Source of the DNA: Triadica sebifera | Lineage: Eukaryota; Streptophyta; Magnoliopsida; Malpighiales; Euphorbiaceae | Direction: 5' to 3' | Assembly: GCA_023653625.1 (NCBI GenBank) | Contig: CM042898.1 | Span: 6,633,001 to 6,697,000, forward strand | DNA length: 64,000 nt | Shown: positions 26,014-38,000 of the stretch, piece by piece | How positions within the stretch are numbered: the stretch's first letter is position 1 | How the letters are laid out: each line of letters starts with the position of its first letter | Notes under the pieces: generated by a model | Told to the model about the DNA's origin: nothing | Database searches by the model: none | What the model saw: only the letters and a program-made list of their open reading frames with translations | Program-made: the position numbers and the translations under genes

Positions 26014-27297
26014 ATGGCTGCAACAAAAAGCATTATTGCTGACTTGAATCAAGGAGATAAGCTAAATGATAAAATTTATAACATTTGGCATCGTAAAATT
26101 CAATATCTCCTGGAAGAGCAAGATATGCTAGAAACAATAACACAACAAATGGTTAAGCTTGAGCATGGAAACATTGCTCAACATAGGCAGGATATGGAAG
26201 CATATCAAGCCTATAAGCGTAAGGACAGAGTTGCTCGTATATTGATGCTGAGCAACATGAGAAATGACTTGATGCTACGCTTTGAGAAGCACCGCTCAGC
26301 CCAAACAGTTTGGGATGCTGTTAAGGTTCAGTTTGGTGGAACCTCTACAACAAGGCTACGTCAGTTAACTCTAAAGTTTGATGCCTATAAGAAAAATTAT
26401 AATCATACAATGAAGCAACACCTTACTGTCATGTCTAACATGATAAGTGAGCTAAAAGGTACTGGCCATGAGATGACTGATGAGCAACAAGTCCAAACTG
26501 TAATTCGCTCCCTTCCGAAAGCCTGGGAACACATGCGTGTCAACCTTACCCATAATGACAATATAAAAACTTTTGATGATGTTGCTCAACATGTTGAGCT
26601 AGAGGAGGATCGTCTTCTCGCTGATAAGCCTGAAGGAGAGGCTTATATGACTGAGTCTAGAGGCAAAGGGGCTTCTAGCTCTGGGCAAAAGAAATGGAAA
26701 GGTAAGGGCAAATGGCAAGGCAAGGGAGAAAGTAAGAAAAAATTTAGTGGAAATACGCACAAGCGTGGGAAACGCTGCGGAAAGAAAGGCAAGAACATGA
26801 ATTGCTTCAACTGTGGGAAGCATGGTCACTTTGCTCATGACTGCACTGAGCCAAAGGTATTGTTTGACCAAATTGGTCCCTCAGATTTATATGTTAGTAG
26901 TTGCTCGATGTTAGATGAAACTGTTACTTATTGGACTGTAAATTCAGCAGCAACAAATCACACAGCAAGGGATCGATCTGCCTTTGTGGAATTTTATCGA
27001 AGTCCAAAGGGGAGTAAAAAAATCTATATGGGGAATAATGCTTCGGCTGACGTGCTTGGGATCGGTTCCTGCAAGCTAATGCTGCGGAGAGGTCGCACGC
27101 TTTATCTCTATGATGTGTTTTATGCTCCTGATGTTCGACAAAATTTAGTTTATATTATTGTTTTGCTTGGACTTGGCTTCAAAATTATTTTTGAAGATGG
27201 TTGTGTTAAAATACTTTTGAACAAAGTTTTTTATAATTCTAGACATATGTTGAATAGTTTTATAATGCTAGACACTATTTTTATTGATTTTAAGTAA
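26014..27297 (+). pseudogene. Copia gag and protease, protease active site mutated
   Basis: An open stretch of 427 codons. Residues 1-230 are gag core (MAATKSIIADLNQGDKLND start). A basic Lys/Gly-rich linker follows, then a CCHC zinc knuckle at residues 264-277 (CFNCGKHGHFAHDC) that binds RNA. The protease begins near residue 307, but the catalytic D-S-G-A motif reads N310-S-A-A, so it should be inactive. A stop at 27295-27297 separates it from integrase, which continues in another frame. Gag could in principle still be translated. Confidence 0.85.
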
Positions 27298-27344
27298 TCT
27301 ATATTTCTTGTTGGAAATTCCAATAATTTTCATTAATTGATGAT

Positions 27345-28103
27345 ACTAAATGGCATGCTAGATTAGGACACATTGGGCAAGATCGTTTAAAAAAATTAGT
27401 AAAAGCTGATCTTTTAGGATCTGTTAAAAAAATAGATTTGCCTATTTGTGAGCATTGTCTAGCTGGAAAAACAACAAGATTACCATTTGGCAAAGCCAAA
27501 AGAGCCACATTTCCTTTACAACTTATACATTCTGACATTTGTGGCCCAATGAATGTTAGATCAAGACATGATGCTCACTATTTTATCACTTTCATAGATG
27601 ATTTCACCAGATACGGTCACGTTTATTTAATCTCTCATAAATTTGAAGCATTAGATTGCTTCATACGTTATAGTAAATTGGTTGAGAATCAATTAAATTT
27701 GAATATAAAATCTTTACGGACCGATCGAGGGAGTGAATATCTATCTGATTTATTTAAAAGTTATTGTGATGATAAGGGTATAGCTGGACAGCTAACTATT
27801 CCTTCAACTCCGCAACAGAATGGCATAGCAAAAAGAAGAAATAGAACCCTATTGGACATGGTTAGGTCAATGATGGTGCAAGCTAATTTACCTATTTCCT
27901 TTTGGGGAGATGTATTAATGACTGCTACCTGCATTCTAAATCGCGTACCATCAAAATCTGTTCATTCCACCCCATATGAATTGTGGAAAAGCGAAAATTC
28001 TGACTTAAGCAATATGCGCCCATGGGGTTGCGCAGCTTATATCCACAACACTTCCCATGAATATGGAAAGCTTGGTCTGAGGGGGAAGAAATGTACCTTA
28101 TAA
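27345..28103 (+). pseudogene. Copia integrase, catalytic Glu replaced by Lys
   Basis: The frame opens before the first Met at 27438. At 27351 it reads WHARLGHIGQDRL and then CEHCLAGKTTRLPF, the HHCC zinc-binding block. The core follows with the two acidic residues in HSDICGP and RTDRGSEY. The third member of the D,D-35-E triad is Lys (NGIAKRRNRT, codon aaa at 27831-27833), which should abolish strand transfer. The frame is lost near 28100 and resumes one frame over. Confidence 0.85.
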
Positions 28104-29613
28104 GATATTCAGAATTCTCCAAAGGATATGTATTCTTGGGGGAAGACACAAATAGAAGAATAACAAAAGTTGAGTCACGTGATGTCATTTTCTTAGAAGA
28201 AGACTTTCCTGAAAGAGGTGAGATAAATAAGGATTTCCAATTTTATGAAATGGAAGATCCTGAGACTAGTGGAAGTGCAAGAATAATTGATTTAGCACTC
28301 ACAAAGCAAGAATTTATTGCTCCTCCTGAACCAAGTGGGAGTGAAAGAATGTCAGATTTTATTCTAATAGAGGAAGACCATAAACAATCTCAACCTCAAC
28401 ATAGTAATCGTGATAAGATTCCCTATCGTCGATTGGAGATTGAGGGGAAAGCTTTTATGATTGCTCCAAATGAAGAAGAGCCTAAAACAGTACAACAAGC
28501 TCTTTCTGGTCCTAAAGCAAAGAAATGGATTAAAGTTATGGAAAAGGAAATGGATTCCATGATATACAATCAAGTTTGGGATTTGGTTGAGAAACCGCAT
28601 GATCGTAAGACTATTGGGAACAAATGGATTCTCAAAATAAAACGTAAGGCGAATGGGACAATAGAAAGATTTAAAGCTCGTTTAGTAGCTAAGGGCTACA
28701 CACAAAAGAGAGAATTGACTATAAAGATACATTCTCACCTGTAGTCAGGTTTGCATTAGTTCGCCTCATTCTGGCTATAATAGCACAAATAGACTTAGAA
28801 TTATATCAAATGGACGTTAAAACTGCTTTTCTCAATGGAGAACTAGATGAAAAGATCTATATGGATCAACCTTTGGGTTTTGAACTCAAAGGACAAGAGC
28901 GCAAAGTTTGCAAGCTCAAAAGATCCATTTACCGTCTTAAGCAAGCGTCAAGACAGTGGAACCTCAAATTTCATCAAGCCATATTAAAGGATGGTTTTAT
29001 GATGATGGAGGAAGACCATTGCGTATATATTAAACATCCTAACAATGGTTTTATAATTATATCCTTGTATGTCGATGACATTTTAATAGCTGAAAATGAT
29101 AAGAAGTTGATTGATACTACCAAGAAATGGTTATCATCAAACTTCGAAATGAAAGATATAGGTGAGTCTAGTTATGTACTTGGTGTTAAGATCCTAAGGG
29201 ATCACTCTAAAAGACTTCTGGGTTTGTCTCAGGAGACGTATATAAAGAAAATATTAAAGCGTTACCATATGCATGAATGTAAGCCTATGGATACCCCTGT
29301 CGAAAGGAATCTGAGCCTTAGTCTAGATATGTGTCTTAAGACATCGGATGAAAAAGAACGAATGTCTAGAGTACCCTACTCCAGTGTTGTCGATAGTTTG
29401 ATGTATGCAATTATGTGCACACGTCCAGACATTTGCTATGTCATTGGGCTAGTAAGCAGATTTCAGTCTAATCCAGGTCTAAAACACTGGATGGCAGTCA
29501 AGAGAAAATTGAGATATCTAAAAGGAACTTCAGATTATGTTCTATGTTATCAAGGGAATGATTTGCGCTTAATTGGTTATACTGATGCCGATTGGGGAGG
29601 TGATATAGATTAG
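28091..29613 (+). pseudogene. Copia reverse transcriptase, frame-broken
   Basis: Two overlapping open stretches (28091-28744 and 28810-29613) in different frames. The first has the spacer and the KWIKVMEKEMDSM and NKWILKIKRKANG blocks. The second starts at MDVKTAFLNGELDEKIYMDQP and includes the polymerase motif YVDD (within SLYVDDILIAEND). The polymerase residues themselves look intact. A TAG at 29611-29613 ends the frame just before RNase H. Confidence 0.88.
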
Positions 29614-30042
29614 TGCAAATCAACCTCTGGATATGCATTATTGCTTAATGATTGCGCAATTTCATGGAGTAGCAAGAAGCAATCTTGTATAACTTTATCG
29701 ACGATGAAAGCTGAGTATGTAGCATATTCCTCAGCTATACAAGAGGCAATTTGGTTGAAAAGATTTTTGCAGCACTTAGAGATTGTGAAGTCAGCATATG
29801 AATTTGTGACAATCCATTGTGATAGTATAGCTGCATTAGCTTATGCTAAGGATTCAAAATATCATGGAAAGACCAAACATATCCATATTAAATATCACTA
29901 TGTTAGAGACATGATTGCGGAAAAGAAAGTGGCTCTGAAACACATTTCTACAAACAAAATGGTAGCAGATCCATTTACTAAACCAATAGCTAGGGATGCG
30001 TTTACAAGGCACGTAAAATTCCTAGGCTTATCTAGAATGTAA
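29614..30042 (+). pseudogene. Copia RNase H domain
   Basis: It continues the preceding frame after an in-frame TAG: CKSTSGYALLLNDCAISWSS, then STMKAEYVAYSSAIQEAIWL, and H-I-K-Y-H-Y-V-R-D near the end. These are the conserved RNase H blocks of copia elements. It ends at a normal-looking terminal stop (30040-30042), 1.2 kb before the 3' LTR. Confidence 0.88.
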
Positions 30043-31203
30043 TCAATATATGTTATGTCATATCACTTGGTTTTTACAAATGATATATCAATTTAATTGA
30101 TTAATGATTTTTCAATTATATGAATATATTGCAAATACCAGTTAGCACAATTCCAATAAGTATGTCGATGGACTTAGATTGACTCACTCACATGAGTAAT
30201 CATCTCTGGCGCTATGGAGCAAGCAAATATGAGACCATAAATGTAGAGGCATTAAGTGAATGACTAAGATGCAGTGAGAGCGGTCTTAGTTTTATTCATT
30301 TTTTTAAGGTCGCCTTGATAAGGATCAATATGAGATTCTTTATATATATAAGAATCAACATGAATGACTTTCTCCACCATTCATGTGTCTAAATAGAGGA
30401 AGCTGAGTGTAAAATTTGTTGTTTAACATTGTTGAATGTGTAAATAAAAGTTTCAAGTTTGGCACATTTAGAGTGACAAGACTAATACTCATATGGTGTT
30501 TATTTTGAACTAAGAGCCAGACATACACTCTTTCATCTTTGACAAAAAAAGAGTAGCTCCACCATAACATGCATTTCATACTGCATGTGTTATACGACCT
30601 ATTAGGAAGCGAAAGAATGGATTCCTGCTTCTTCGCTATGTGAGTCCTAGAAATCCTAGAAATAGATTTCAAACAACTTTTACCTTTTGTGACTTTTGAC
30701 TATATCATGATGTGATGAATTAATGTTGACTATCTTAGGATGTATCCTATAGTCATGGAATGATTCGACTTAATAGAATACTCCTAGAAAAGCGAGTTAA
30801 TTTAAATATGATTGATATGAGGACAAAAAAAAAGTATTTTGCTTATACACTCACAACTTGTGTTCACCGGCCGGAGTTATTACGCTTGATGAAACGAGAA
30901 GTAACTTAGAATACAAGAGATTGTAATAATGATTTGAGTATAGATTTATGAGGGATTGAATGATACTTGAATTAAGTGTATTGAGAAAAGTACTTAGGGT
31001 AATTAAGTACATTATCGAAAATAATTACAACTTTGGATTGATGTCTCTTATATAGCCTATAATTAGTTTTGTATTGGAGCTCCCACAATTTGTGTACTTC
31101 AGGTTGCACTATCCGTTCGCCTGTATGAAAGATTCTTTATTTAAGTTTGAGATGTGAGATGACATTTTGGATTGAGCCAAGCCCACTTTGAGCGAGTGGG
31201 AGA
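30043..31203 (+). other. 3' untranslated internal region of the copia element
   Basis: About 1.16 kb between pol and the 3' LTR with no supported frame. It ends in the polypurine tract gagtgggaga at about 31194-31203. Confidence 0.7.
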
Positions 31204-31500
31204 TGTTGGGTTTTATGGTATTGGGCCGCCTATGTGGGCTTGACCCAGCCCAGACCCATATCTTATTATATATAAAGAAATTAAAAGAAGGAAATGATAT
31301 AACTTTTCATCAAAAAGTTTTCTCTGAAATTCAAAAATTCTCGAAAATGAATTTTTTCATCTCCGTTCAATCACAAGTGAATCAAAGCGTTCATACTGTG
31401 GAATTGAGTCAAATTATAGTAATTTGTCTCCGCCTAAAGTATTGAAAGCGCACGATCTATGCTCAACAAGTAATTATCCACTGTTCTAGTAGTTCCTACA
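31204..31500 (+). repeat. 3' LTR of the copia element
   Basis: Starts tgttgggttttatgg and ends gttcctaca. It is followed by attcc, which pairs with atttc at the other end as the 5-bp target duplication. Confidence 0.92.
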
Positions 31501-33690
31501 ATTCCCAATAAGAGGTTAAGAGAAAAAGGGGAAAGGGGTGAAAGGGAGAAAATAAAGCTTTAAAAAATTTCTGTATAAAATATAACTCGATTAGTCGGGA
31601 TTGAGTGAGTAATCATATTCATCTGGGATTCATTTGGGTTTACACTTTCAATCTATTTTAATTGGTTTAATACATTAATTCCTAGATGAATCAAAAGGAT
31701 TTATCTTTCCTCCAATATCTCAAACGTTATTAATGAAAGTTAGTTACAACTTAGAGCACAAAGTTTGTGATTTTTATTAAGGAATCAATTACAAAAAGCC
31801 CCCAAAGACTTTATCTCAAATACAGAAATTGTTATTATTCCAAATTAGCAAATTTTGTCCTCAAACAAGGAACCAAAGAGTAAAGCTCTTTGAGTTTCTC
31901 TCCTCTTTTCTTTCTAAAAGCTTCTCTTTCCCTTTATAGTTTTGAGATTGTTGTAAGCCTTCTAACGACAGCCTTCAAATCTTCCAAATTTTGAGTTTTT
32001 TGTTTTATTTTCTAATGTTAATAAATTTAGATTTTTACATATCTAGTCTATTTCTCCCTCTGTGGAACTTTGTTTTTCTCTCTGTGTATTTTCTTCCTTT
32101 TTGTAGTTGTTATTTCCTTAATGGAATCTTTTGTTAGTTTTTGTGAGATTTTTCTTATGAATTAGTATAAGTTGATTAAAGTTGTAAAAAATTAATTTAA
32201 TTTTTTTAGAGTAAAATTCTACTTCATGTGTTAAATGTTAAAGTATAAGGTATGTAAAAAGAAAAGAAAACGAAAATCAAATAAATAAGTTAAAATAGTT
32301 TCTTAATATAAATAAAAGTGAAATTTTATTTTGGCATCATGAGTAATTTTTCCATGAAATGGAAAAGATTATTTAATAAAGTAAAGTAAAGAATAAATAT
32401 AATTGTTAAGTAAGATATATATTGTATTATAATTATCATTTTATTTTATTTTTTCTATTAGAATAAAAACTACGTTTCCTATTTTCTATATAATTGTATA
32501 TTATATTAATTACTTATAGTTATTATTGAAAATGGTTAAATAGTGAATGCAATATTAACTTCAAATAAAACTCAAATCCAATGATAGAAGAAACGAATAG
32601 AGGAAAATAAGAAATTAGAATTAGCTCATAGATATATATGGATTTTATTAAAATCAAACTACAAATGAGACTTTTCTTATTTTAGATATAAGTATGAAAT
32701 TTTATCAAACCTTAGCGAAATTTTATCAAACCTTAGCCCTTTTTTTTTCTAGTGAAATAAAGAGCACTTCATTCATTAGTCTTGAAAGCCTCAAGTATAA
32801 TAACATTCTCTAAACAAAGTATTATAGTAGTTTATTATAACTCAAATTTCTACAAAAGAGATAATATTAAAAAAAGGTTTAATTATTTTTATTTCAAAAT
32901 TTTAAATTATTGGTATTTTGAACTTATTAGAACTCAATTTCTAGAAGAAAATGATAATTTTGTGAAATTTTTTTTGCTAGTTTTTTATTTTAAAATTTTA
33001 AAATTTTTTGATATTTTTAAATACTCTAATCTTTATTGAAATTTATGATTTTTGGATAAAAAGTTATGAATTGGACCCATTTCAGTTTTAGTATATTTGT
33101 TATAATTTTCTTATAATTGCTCCATCAAAATTAAATATATAATTTATTTACTGGAAGACCTTATCTCTTATAATTATAATGCATGTTTCAACGAGATTAA
33201 ATATGTAATTATTTACTCGAAGGCTTTAAAAAATGGTGATAAAGTTATTGTCAGATAACATAAAATTATTATATGACTGGTCTTATGATTTATCAAGCAA
33301 TTTAAAGAAATTATCAAATACTAAAAATTAAGAGAAATATTTTTTTTTAAAATATTGTCCTGTAGACGCTTCGCTATGGGATAATGGGATTGATTACATC
33401 TTTCCATTCCAAGTGCCCTATCTGTAGGATAGACAGGAGACCCACTATTGACCAACCCCACAATAGCAAGGAATGTTTGATAATTTTTTTCCCTTTTCTT
33501 TGCAAATTTGAAAAAAAAAATGTTATGATTTGAATGTATTTTGGACACCATGATTATTATAACTTTGAGTTATTTTATTATTATAAAAAAAATTTAACCC
33601 ATATTCACGTTTAATTTTCACTCAATCATGAAGGCATTTTTTAACAAAACTGACCTTAATAGAAGTTGAGAAAAGGCTGCACTTCAGGAC
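31501..33690. other. AT-rich intergenic DNA with one dispersed repeat
   Basis: 31736-31866 (gttagttacaac ... ttttgtcctca) has a diverged direct copy at 41935-42040. 33345-33480 is a noticeably less AT-rich patch that I could not identify. No gene supported. Confidence 0.45.
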
Positions 33691-33779
33691 AAACTTTTTG
33701 CAAAAGAGTCCTTCTAGTATTTATTCTCTTGTGTTTCAACTAAGACCAGCCTCTTCTCTCTCTCTCTCTCTTTCACTAG

Positions 33780-34030
33780 TAATATTAGATGGAGAGAGCT
33801 CTCCAAAAGGATTTTCATCCTCTTTTGATTGTGATTCAAAATCATCAAATGATATGAGAATTGTGAAGAGAAGAAGAATTGGTGTTGATAATCTTGGTGA
33901 TCAAATAAGCTTAGAAATCCCCCATGGTTAGGCCTTATGTTTGATCCAAAATGCCTCGCCTTTGGTGGATTCCTGATCTTCATCACTGTTTTGTCCATGC
34001 TGTCGATAGGCGTGGTGGAGAAGACCCTAA
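33780..34030 (+). pseudogene. GARP/MYB-like transcription factor gene fragment, interrupted by a retroelement
   Basis: The sequence ending at 34030 reads MPRLWWIPDLHHCFVHAV followed by a GGED block. This is the first helix region of the plant GARP (MYB-like, SHLQKYF class) DNA-binding domain. The lead-in VRPYV-SKMPRL carries a TGA at 33936-33938. The upstream part (SSSFDCDSKSSNDMRIV, then a KRRR cluster) is in a different frame, so there is also a frameshift. The domain stops abruptly at 34030, where the composite retroelement begins. After that element the DNA continues cctaagctt, which would read PKL in phase; PKL occurs a few residues further on in the family domain, but similarity then fades. 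The gene was probably already dead when the element landed. Confidence 0.7.
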
Positions 34031-34496
34031 TGTCACGGGGCCATTACTCTCTCCCCAAAAGACCGATCTGGTGGGGTGTGCAGCGCCACCGCTTATAGCC
34101 AGGACTCATTCCCTTCACCTATCCGATGTGGGATTGAAGTCTGTGACATTCTCCTCCACCCAATCCTGTGACGCCCTCGTCACAGTGGGCCCCCCTGCCT
34201 GCCCCAAACCCGGGGTGCTTGGCGAGACATCGGAGTCGGATCTGGGTCGGCTCTGATACCACTTGTCACGGGGCCATTACTCTCTCCCCAAAAGACCGAT
34301 CTGGTGGGGTGTGCAGCGCCACCGCTTATAGCCAGGACTCATTCCCTTCACCTATCCGATGTGGGATTGAAGTCTGTGACATTCTCCTCCACCCAATCCT
34401 GTGACGCCCTCGTCACAGTGGGCCCCCCTGCCTGCCCCAAACCCGGGGTGCTTGGCGAGACATCGGAGTCGGATCTGGGTCGGCTCTGATACCAAC
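34031..34496 (-). mobile_element. Two identical TRIM-like LTR-plus-internal units (2 x 233 bp)
   Basis: Units 34031-34263 and 34264-34496 are identical except for the last two bases (ct versus ac). Each holds a 118-bp LTR (34031-34148, 34264-34381) with TGTCAC...GTGACA ends and a TATAAG box on the minus strand, then a 115-bp internal region. On the minus strand the internal region has a tRNA-Met primer site (TGGTATCAGAGC) at one end and a purine tract (GGGTGGAGGAGAA) at the other. That is the complete cis-acting set of a terminal-repeat retrotransposon in miniature, with no coding capacity. Confidence 0.8.
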
Positions 34497-35077
34497 TGTC
34501 ACGACCCTAGACTTTAACTAGCAATCGTGCGGCACTTAGCACGGTCCGTTGCACTAAGCCTGCCTTCCAAACCGATAAAAGCACTCCAAAGAGAATAGAA
34601 CGGAACTTAGAGATCGAGAAGATTCAATAGCAAAACAAGAACACAAGAGAGTTTGAGAGAAAAGCTTTGTATTACTTGAAATGCTTCAATTGATTGAATT
34701 GAGTGGATTGAGTGAATGATTACAAATGAATTTACATAAGGTATATATAGGCCTCCACCTCCTCAATGGATGGCCGAGATCAATTCCCACCTAACAGATG
34801 GATGGTTAGGATTAACTCCCACCTACCAAATGAATGGTTAGGATTGATTCCCACCTACCAAATGAATGGTTAAGATCAACTCCCACCTACCAAAATGGAT
34901 GGCTAGGATTGACTCTCACCTAACAAATGGAGGGCTAGGATTAATTCCTACCTACCGAAATGGACGGCCACGATCCATTTAATCTAACGGTTTACATTGG
35001 CCTTCTAGAATATTACATATATGTGCCAAAATGTAAGTGTGCGGGAAATTCCGCATGAACCTTTGCGGGGCGTGACA
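34497..35077 (-). repeat. 3' LTR of the gypsy element (581 bp)
   Basis: Starts tgtcacgaccctag and ends ggcgtgaca on the plus strand. Compared by eye with 39774-40354 it has the same length and no difference that I can find. Confidence 0.93.
34767..34975. repeat. Minisatellite of about 32-33 bp within the LTR
   Basis: Six successive diverged copies of a unit like tggatggttaggatt...cccacctaccaaa. The same array is at 40044-40252 in the other LTR. Confidence 0.85.
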
Positions 35078-35090
35078 CTCTCCCCCACTC
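35078..35090 (-). promoter_or_regulatory. Polypurine tract of the gypsy element
   Basis: On the minus strand GAGTGGGGGAGAG directly precedes the LTR start TGTCACG. It overlaps the stop codon of gag-pol, so there is no 3' untranslated spacer. Confidence 0.85.
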
Positions 35091-38000
35091 AAGTTCGCGA
35101 CGCCCTCGTCGCACCTTCAAGCTTGAACCTTTCTATGTCATCTTTGAATTGCCACAAAGTGTCTTCAGGTTCCCAGCTTGCCTCTATGTCCGGGGCATTC
35201 TTCCATTTGACCAAGTATTCCCGATAACTTGGTACACCTCTACGCCGAATTAAGCGGTCTGCCAGAATGGAATCCACTCCTCTATCAAAGGAGGTTACTA
35301 CTGCAGTGGGTGCCCTTTTCGATTCTCTTCGACTTGCATCTTCTTCGTCTCCATGATAAGGCTTCAACATACTTACATGAAAGACTGGATAGATTTTAAG
35401 CTTGGGAGGTAGTTGTAGTTTGTAAGACACCTTTCCAACTTGCTTAATGACAGGAAATGGCCCTTCGTATTTTCGTACCAACCCCTTGTGAACCTTCCGC
35501 AAGGACTTGAACTGTTGTGGTAATAATTTGACAAGGACCAAATCTCCTTCCCGAAATTCAACCATCCTCCTTTTCTTGTCAGCCCACTTCTTCATCTTTT
35601 TGGATGCCTTGTTCAAGTAGGCTCGGGCCAACTCAGCTTGCTCATGCCATGCCTTAGCAAATTTGAAAGCTGCAGGACTCTTCCCTTCATAGCTTGTGGC
35701 CAAAGCATGAGGGGTCATCGGTTGTTGTCCCGTAATGATCTCGAAGGGACTCTTGCCAGTGGATTCACTTTGCTGCAAGTTATATGAGAATTGAGCTACA
35801 TCCAGCAACTTAGCCCAATCATGTTGGTTGGCACTAACAAAGTGCCTCAGATACAGCTCCAGTAGTGCATTGGCACGTTCCGTCTGCCCATCGCTTTGCG
35901 GATGAAAACTTGTGGAGAAGTTTAAGTCTGATCCCAGCAGTTTGAACAACTCCGTCCAGAACTTCCCAGTAAATCGTGGGTCTCGATCACTCACGATATT
36001 AGATGGAATTCCCCAATGCTTCACAACATGTTTGAGGAACAACCGTGCAGTCTCATCTGCAGTGCAATCCGCCGAGGCAGGTATGAATGTTGCATATTTG
36101 CTGAAGCGATCAATGACCACTATTATACTGCCAAAGCCTTCGGATTTTGGCAAACAAGTGATGAAGTCCATCGAGACACTCTCCCATGGTCTCTCTGAAA
36201 TAGGCAACGGTTCTAGCAAGCCACCGGGTGCACGTTGCTCTATTTTGTCTTGTTGGCAAACAAGACAAGTTCTTACATAGGCTTCAACATCATCCCGCAG
36301 TTGAGGCCAATAGTAAATAGACTTGATCAAGGCAAGGGTGCGTTTCATGCCTGGGTGTCCAGCCCATAATGAATCATGGCATTCCTTGATCAGTTCTTTC
36401 CTCAAGTTCCCCCACTTAGGAACGTAGATGCGATTTTTCTTGCCATAGAGTAGTCCGTCACTCTGCCAAAATCGCCTTGTCTTTCCCTCCTTGATGAGGA
36501 CAAGGAGGTTTTGAGCCAGGGCATCATGCTCCAACCCTTCTTTGATCTTTTCCAGCAAGGGACTGCTTGGTCTACTCAAAGCTGCTAACTCCGCTTTTCG
36601 ACTTAGTGCATCAGCCACCACATTAGCCTTACCGGGCTTGTATTCAAGCTTGTAGTCGAATTCTGCCAGAAAGTCTTGCCACCGAGCTTGTTTGGGACTC
36701 AACTTCTTCTGAGTTTGGAAGTAGCTAGTTGCTACATTGTCTGTCATGATCACAAAGTGAGAACCCAATAAGTAGTGTCGCCACACCCTTAGACAATGGA
36801 TGATAGCAGTCATCTCCTTTTCTTGCACTGTGTAGCGGCGTTCAGTGTCATTGAGCTTGCGGCTCTCATATGCTATCGGATGCCCTTCTTGCATCAACAC
36901 TCCACCAATGGCAAAATCTGAGGCATCTGTATGCAACTCGTACATCTTACATGGGTCTGGCAAGTACAACACTGGTTCTTCGGTAATGGCCTTTTTCAAG
37001 TCATCAAACGAGGCTTGACACTTGTTTGTCCACTCCCAAGTATTGTTCTTCTTGAGTAGGTCAGTTAGTGGAGCTGCTCTTGCTGAATATGACTTGATGA
37101 ATCTCCGGTAGTAGTTCACAAGTCCAAGGAAAGACCGTAACTCGGGGACCTTAGTAAGAGGTTCCCATTCTTGGATGGCTTTCACCTTGTCTCCATCCAT
37201 CATAAGCTTCCCATCTTTTATCCCATGACCCAAGAACATTACCTCATTTTGGGCAAAGGAACATTTCTCCCTTTTAACATATAGCTCATTTTCTCTGAGT
37301 ACCTCGAACACCTTTTTCAAATGCTCAAGATGTTCTTCCATAGTCCGGCTATATATTACAATATCATCAAGATATACTACCACGAACCGATCGAGGTAGG
37401 GATGGAAGAGTTTATTCATGAGAGTGCAGAAGGTAGCAGGTGCATTAGTGAGACCAAAGGGCATAACAAGGAACTCATAAGCACCATACCTTGTTACACA
37501 TGTAGTCTTCGGCTCATCCCCTTTTGCAATGCGCACCTGGTAGTATCCCGATCGCAAGTCCAACTTGGAGAAGTATCTTGCGTTCCCCAATTGATCAAAC
37601 AAATCAGCAATGAGTGGGATAGGATATTTGTTCTTTACCGTGATCTTGTTTAGAGCGCGGTAGTCAATGCACATTCTCAATGAACCATCCTTTTTTTTCT
37701 GAAAAAGCACCGGGGCGCCAAATGGGGCTTTGGATGGTCTAATGAAACCAGCATCCAATAGCTCATTGAGTTGCTTCCGCAATTCTGTCAACTCTGAGTT
37801 TGCCATCCGGTAAGGACTCATGGCTGGTGGTCTTGTGCCAGGCTCCAGCTCAATTTCATGGTCCACTTCCCTCCTTGGGGGTAACTGTTTTGGCAACGCC
37901 TCCGGCATCACATCCTGGAACTCATCCAAGACAACTTGCACCTCCGTCGGCAAGTTTAGTTGTGGTGATGCTTCATCATCATCATACTCCTTTAGAATGG

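Larger units (their letters stand above)
24621..31500 (+). mobile_element. Ty1/copia LTR retrotransposon, full length but inactive
   Basis: A 6880-bp element with LTRs at 24621-24917 and 31204-31500 (both 297 bp, starting tgttggg and ending cctaca). A tRNA-Met primer site abuts the left LTR, a purine tract (gagtgggaga) precedes the right LTR, and the flanking duplication is atttc/attcc with one mismatch. Coding order is gag, protease, integrase, reverse transcriptase, RNase H, which defines copia. Several stops and frameshifts break the polyprotein, and the LTRs differ at roughly a tenth of positions by eye, so this is an old insertion. Confidence 0.95.

Noticed and set aside
33951..34489. 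Several plus-strand frames with repeated VGPPACPKPGVLGE-like protein
   Set aside because: They arise from the two identical GC-rich TRIM-like units; the repeat structure explains them and there is no independent coding evidence.
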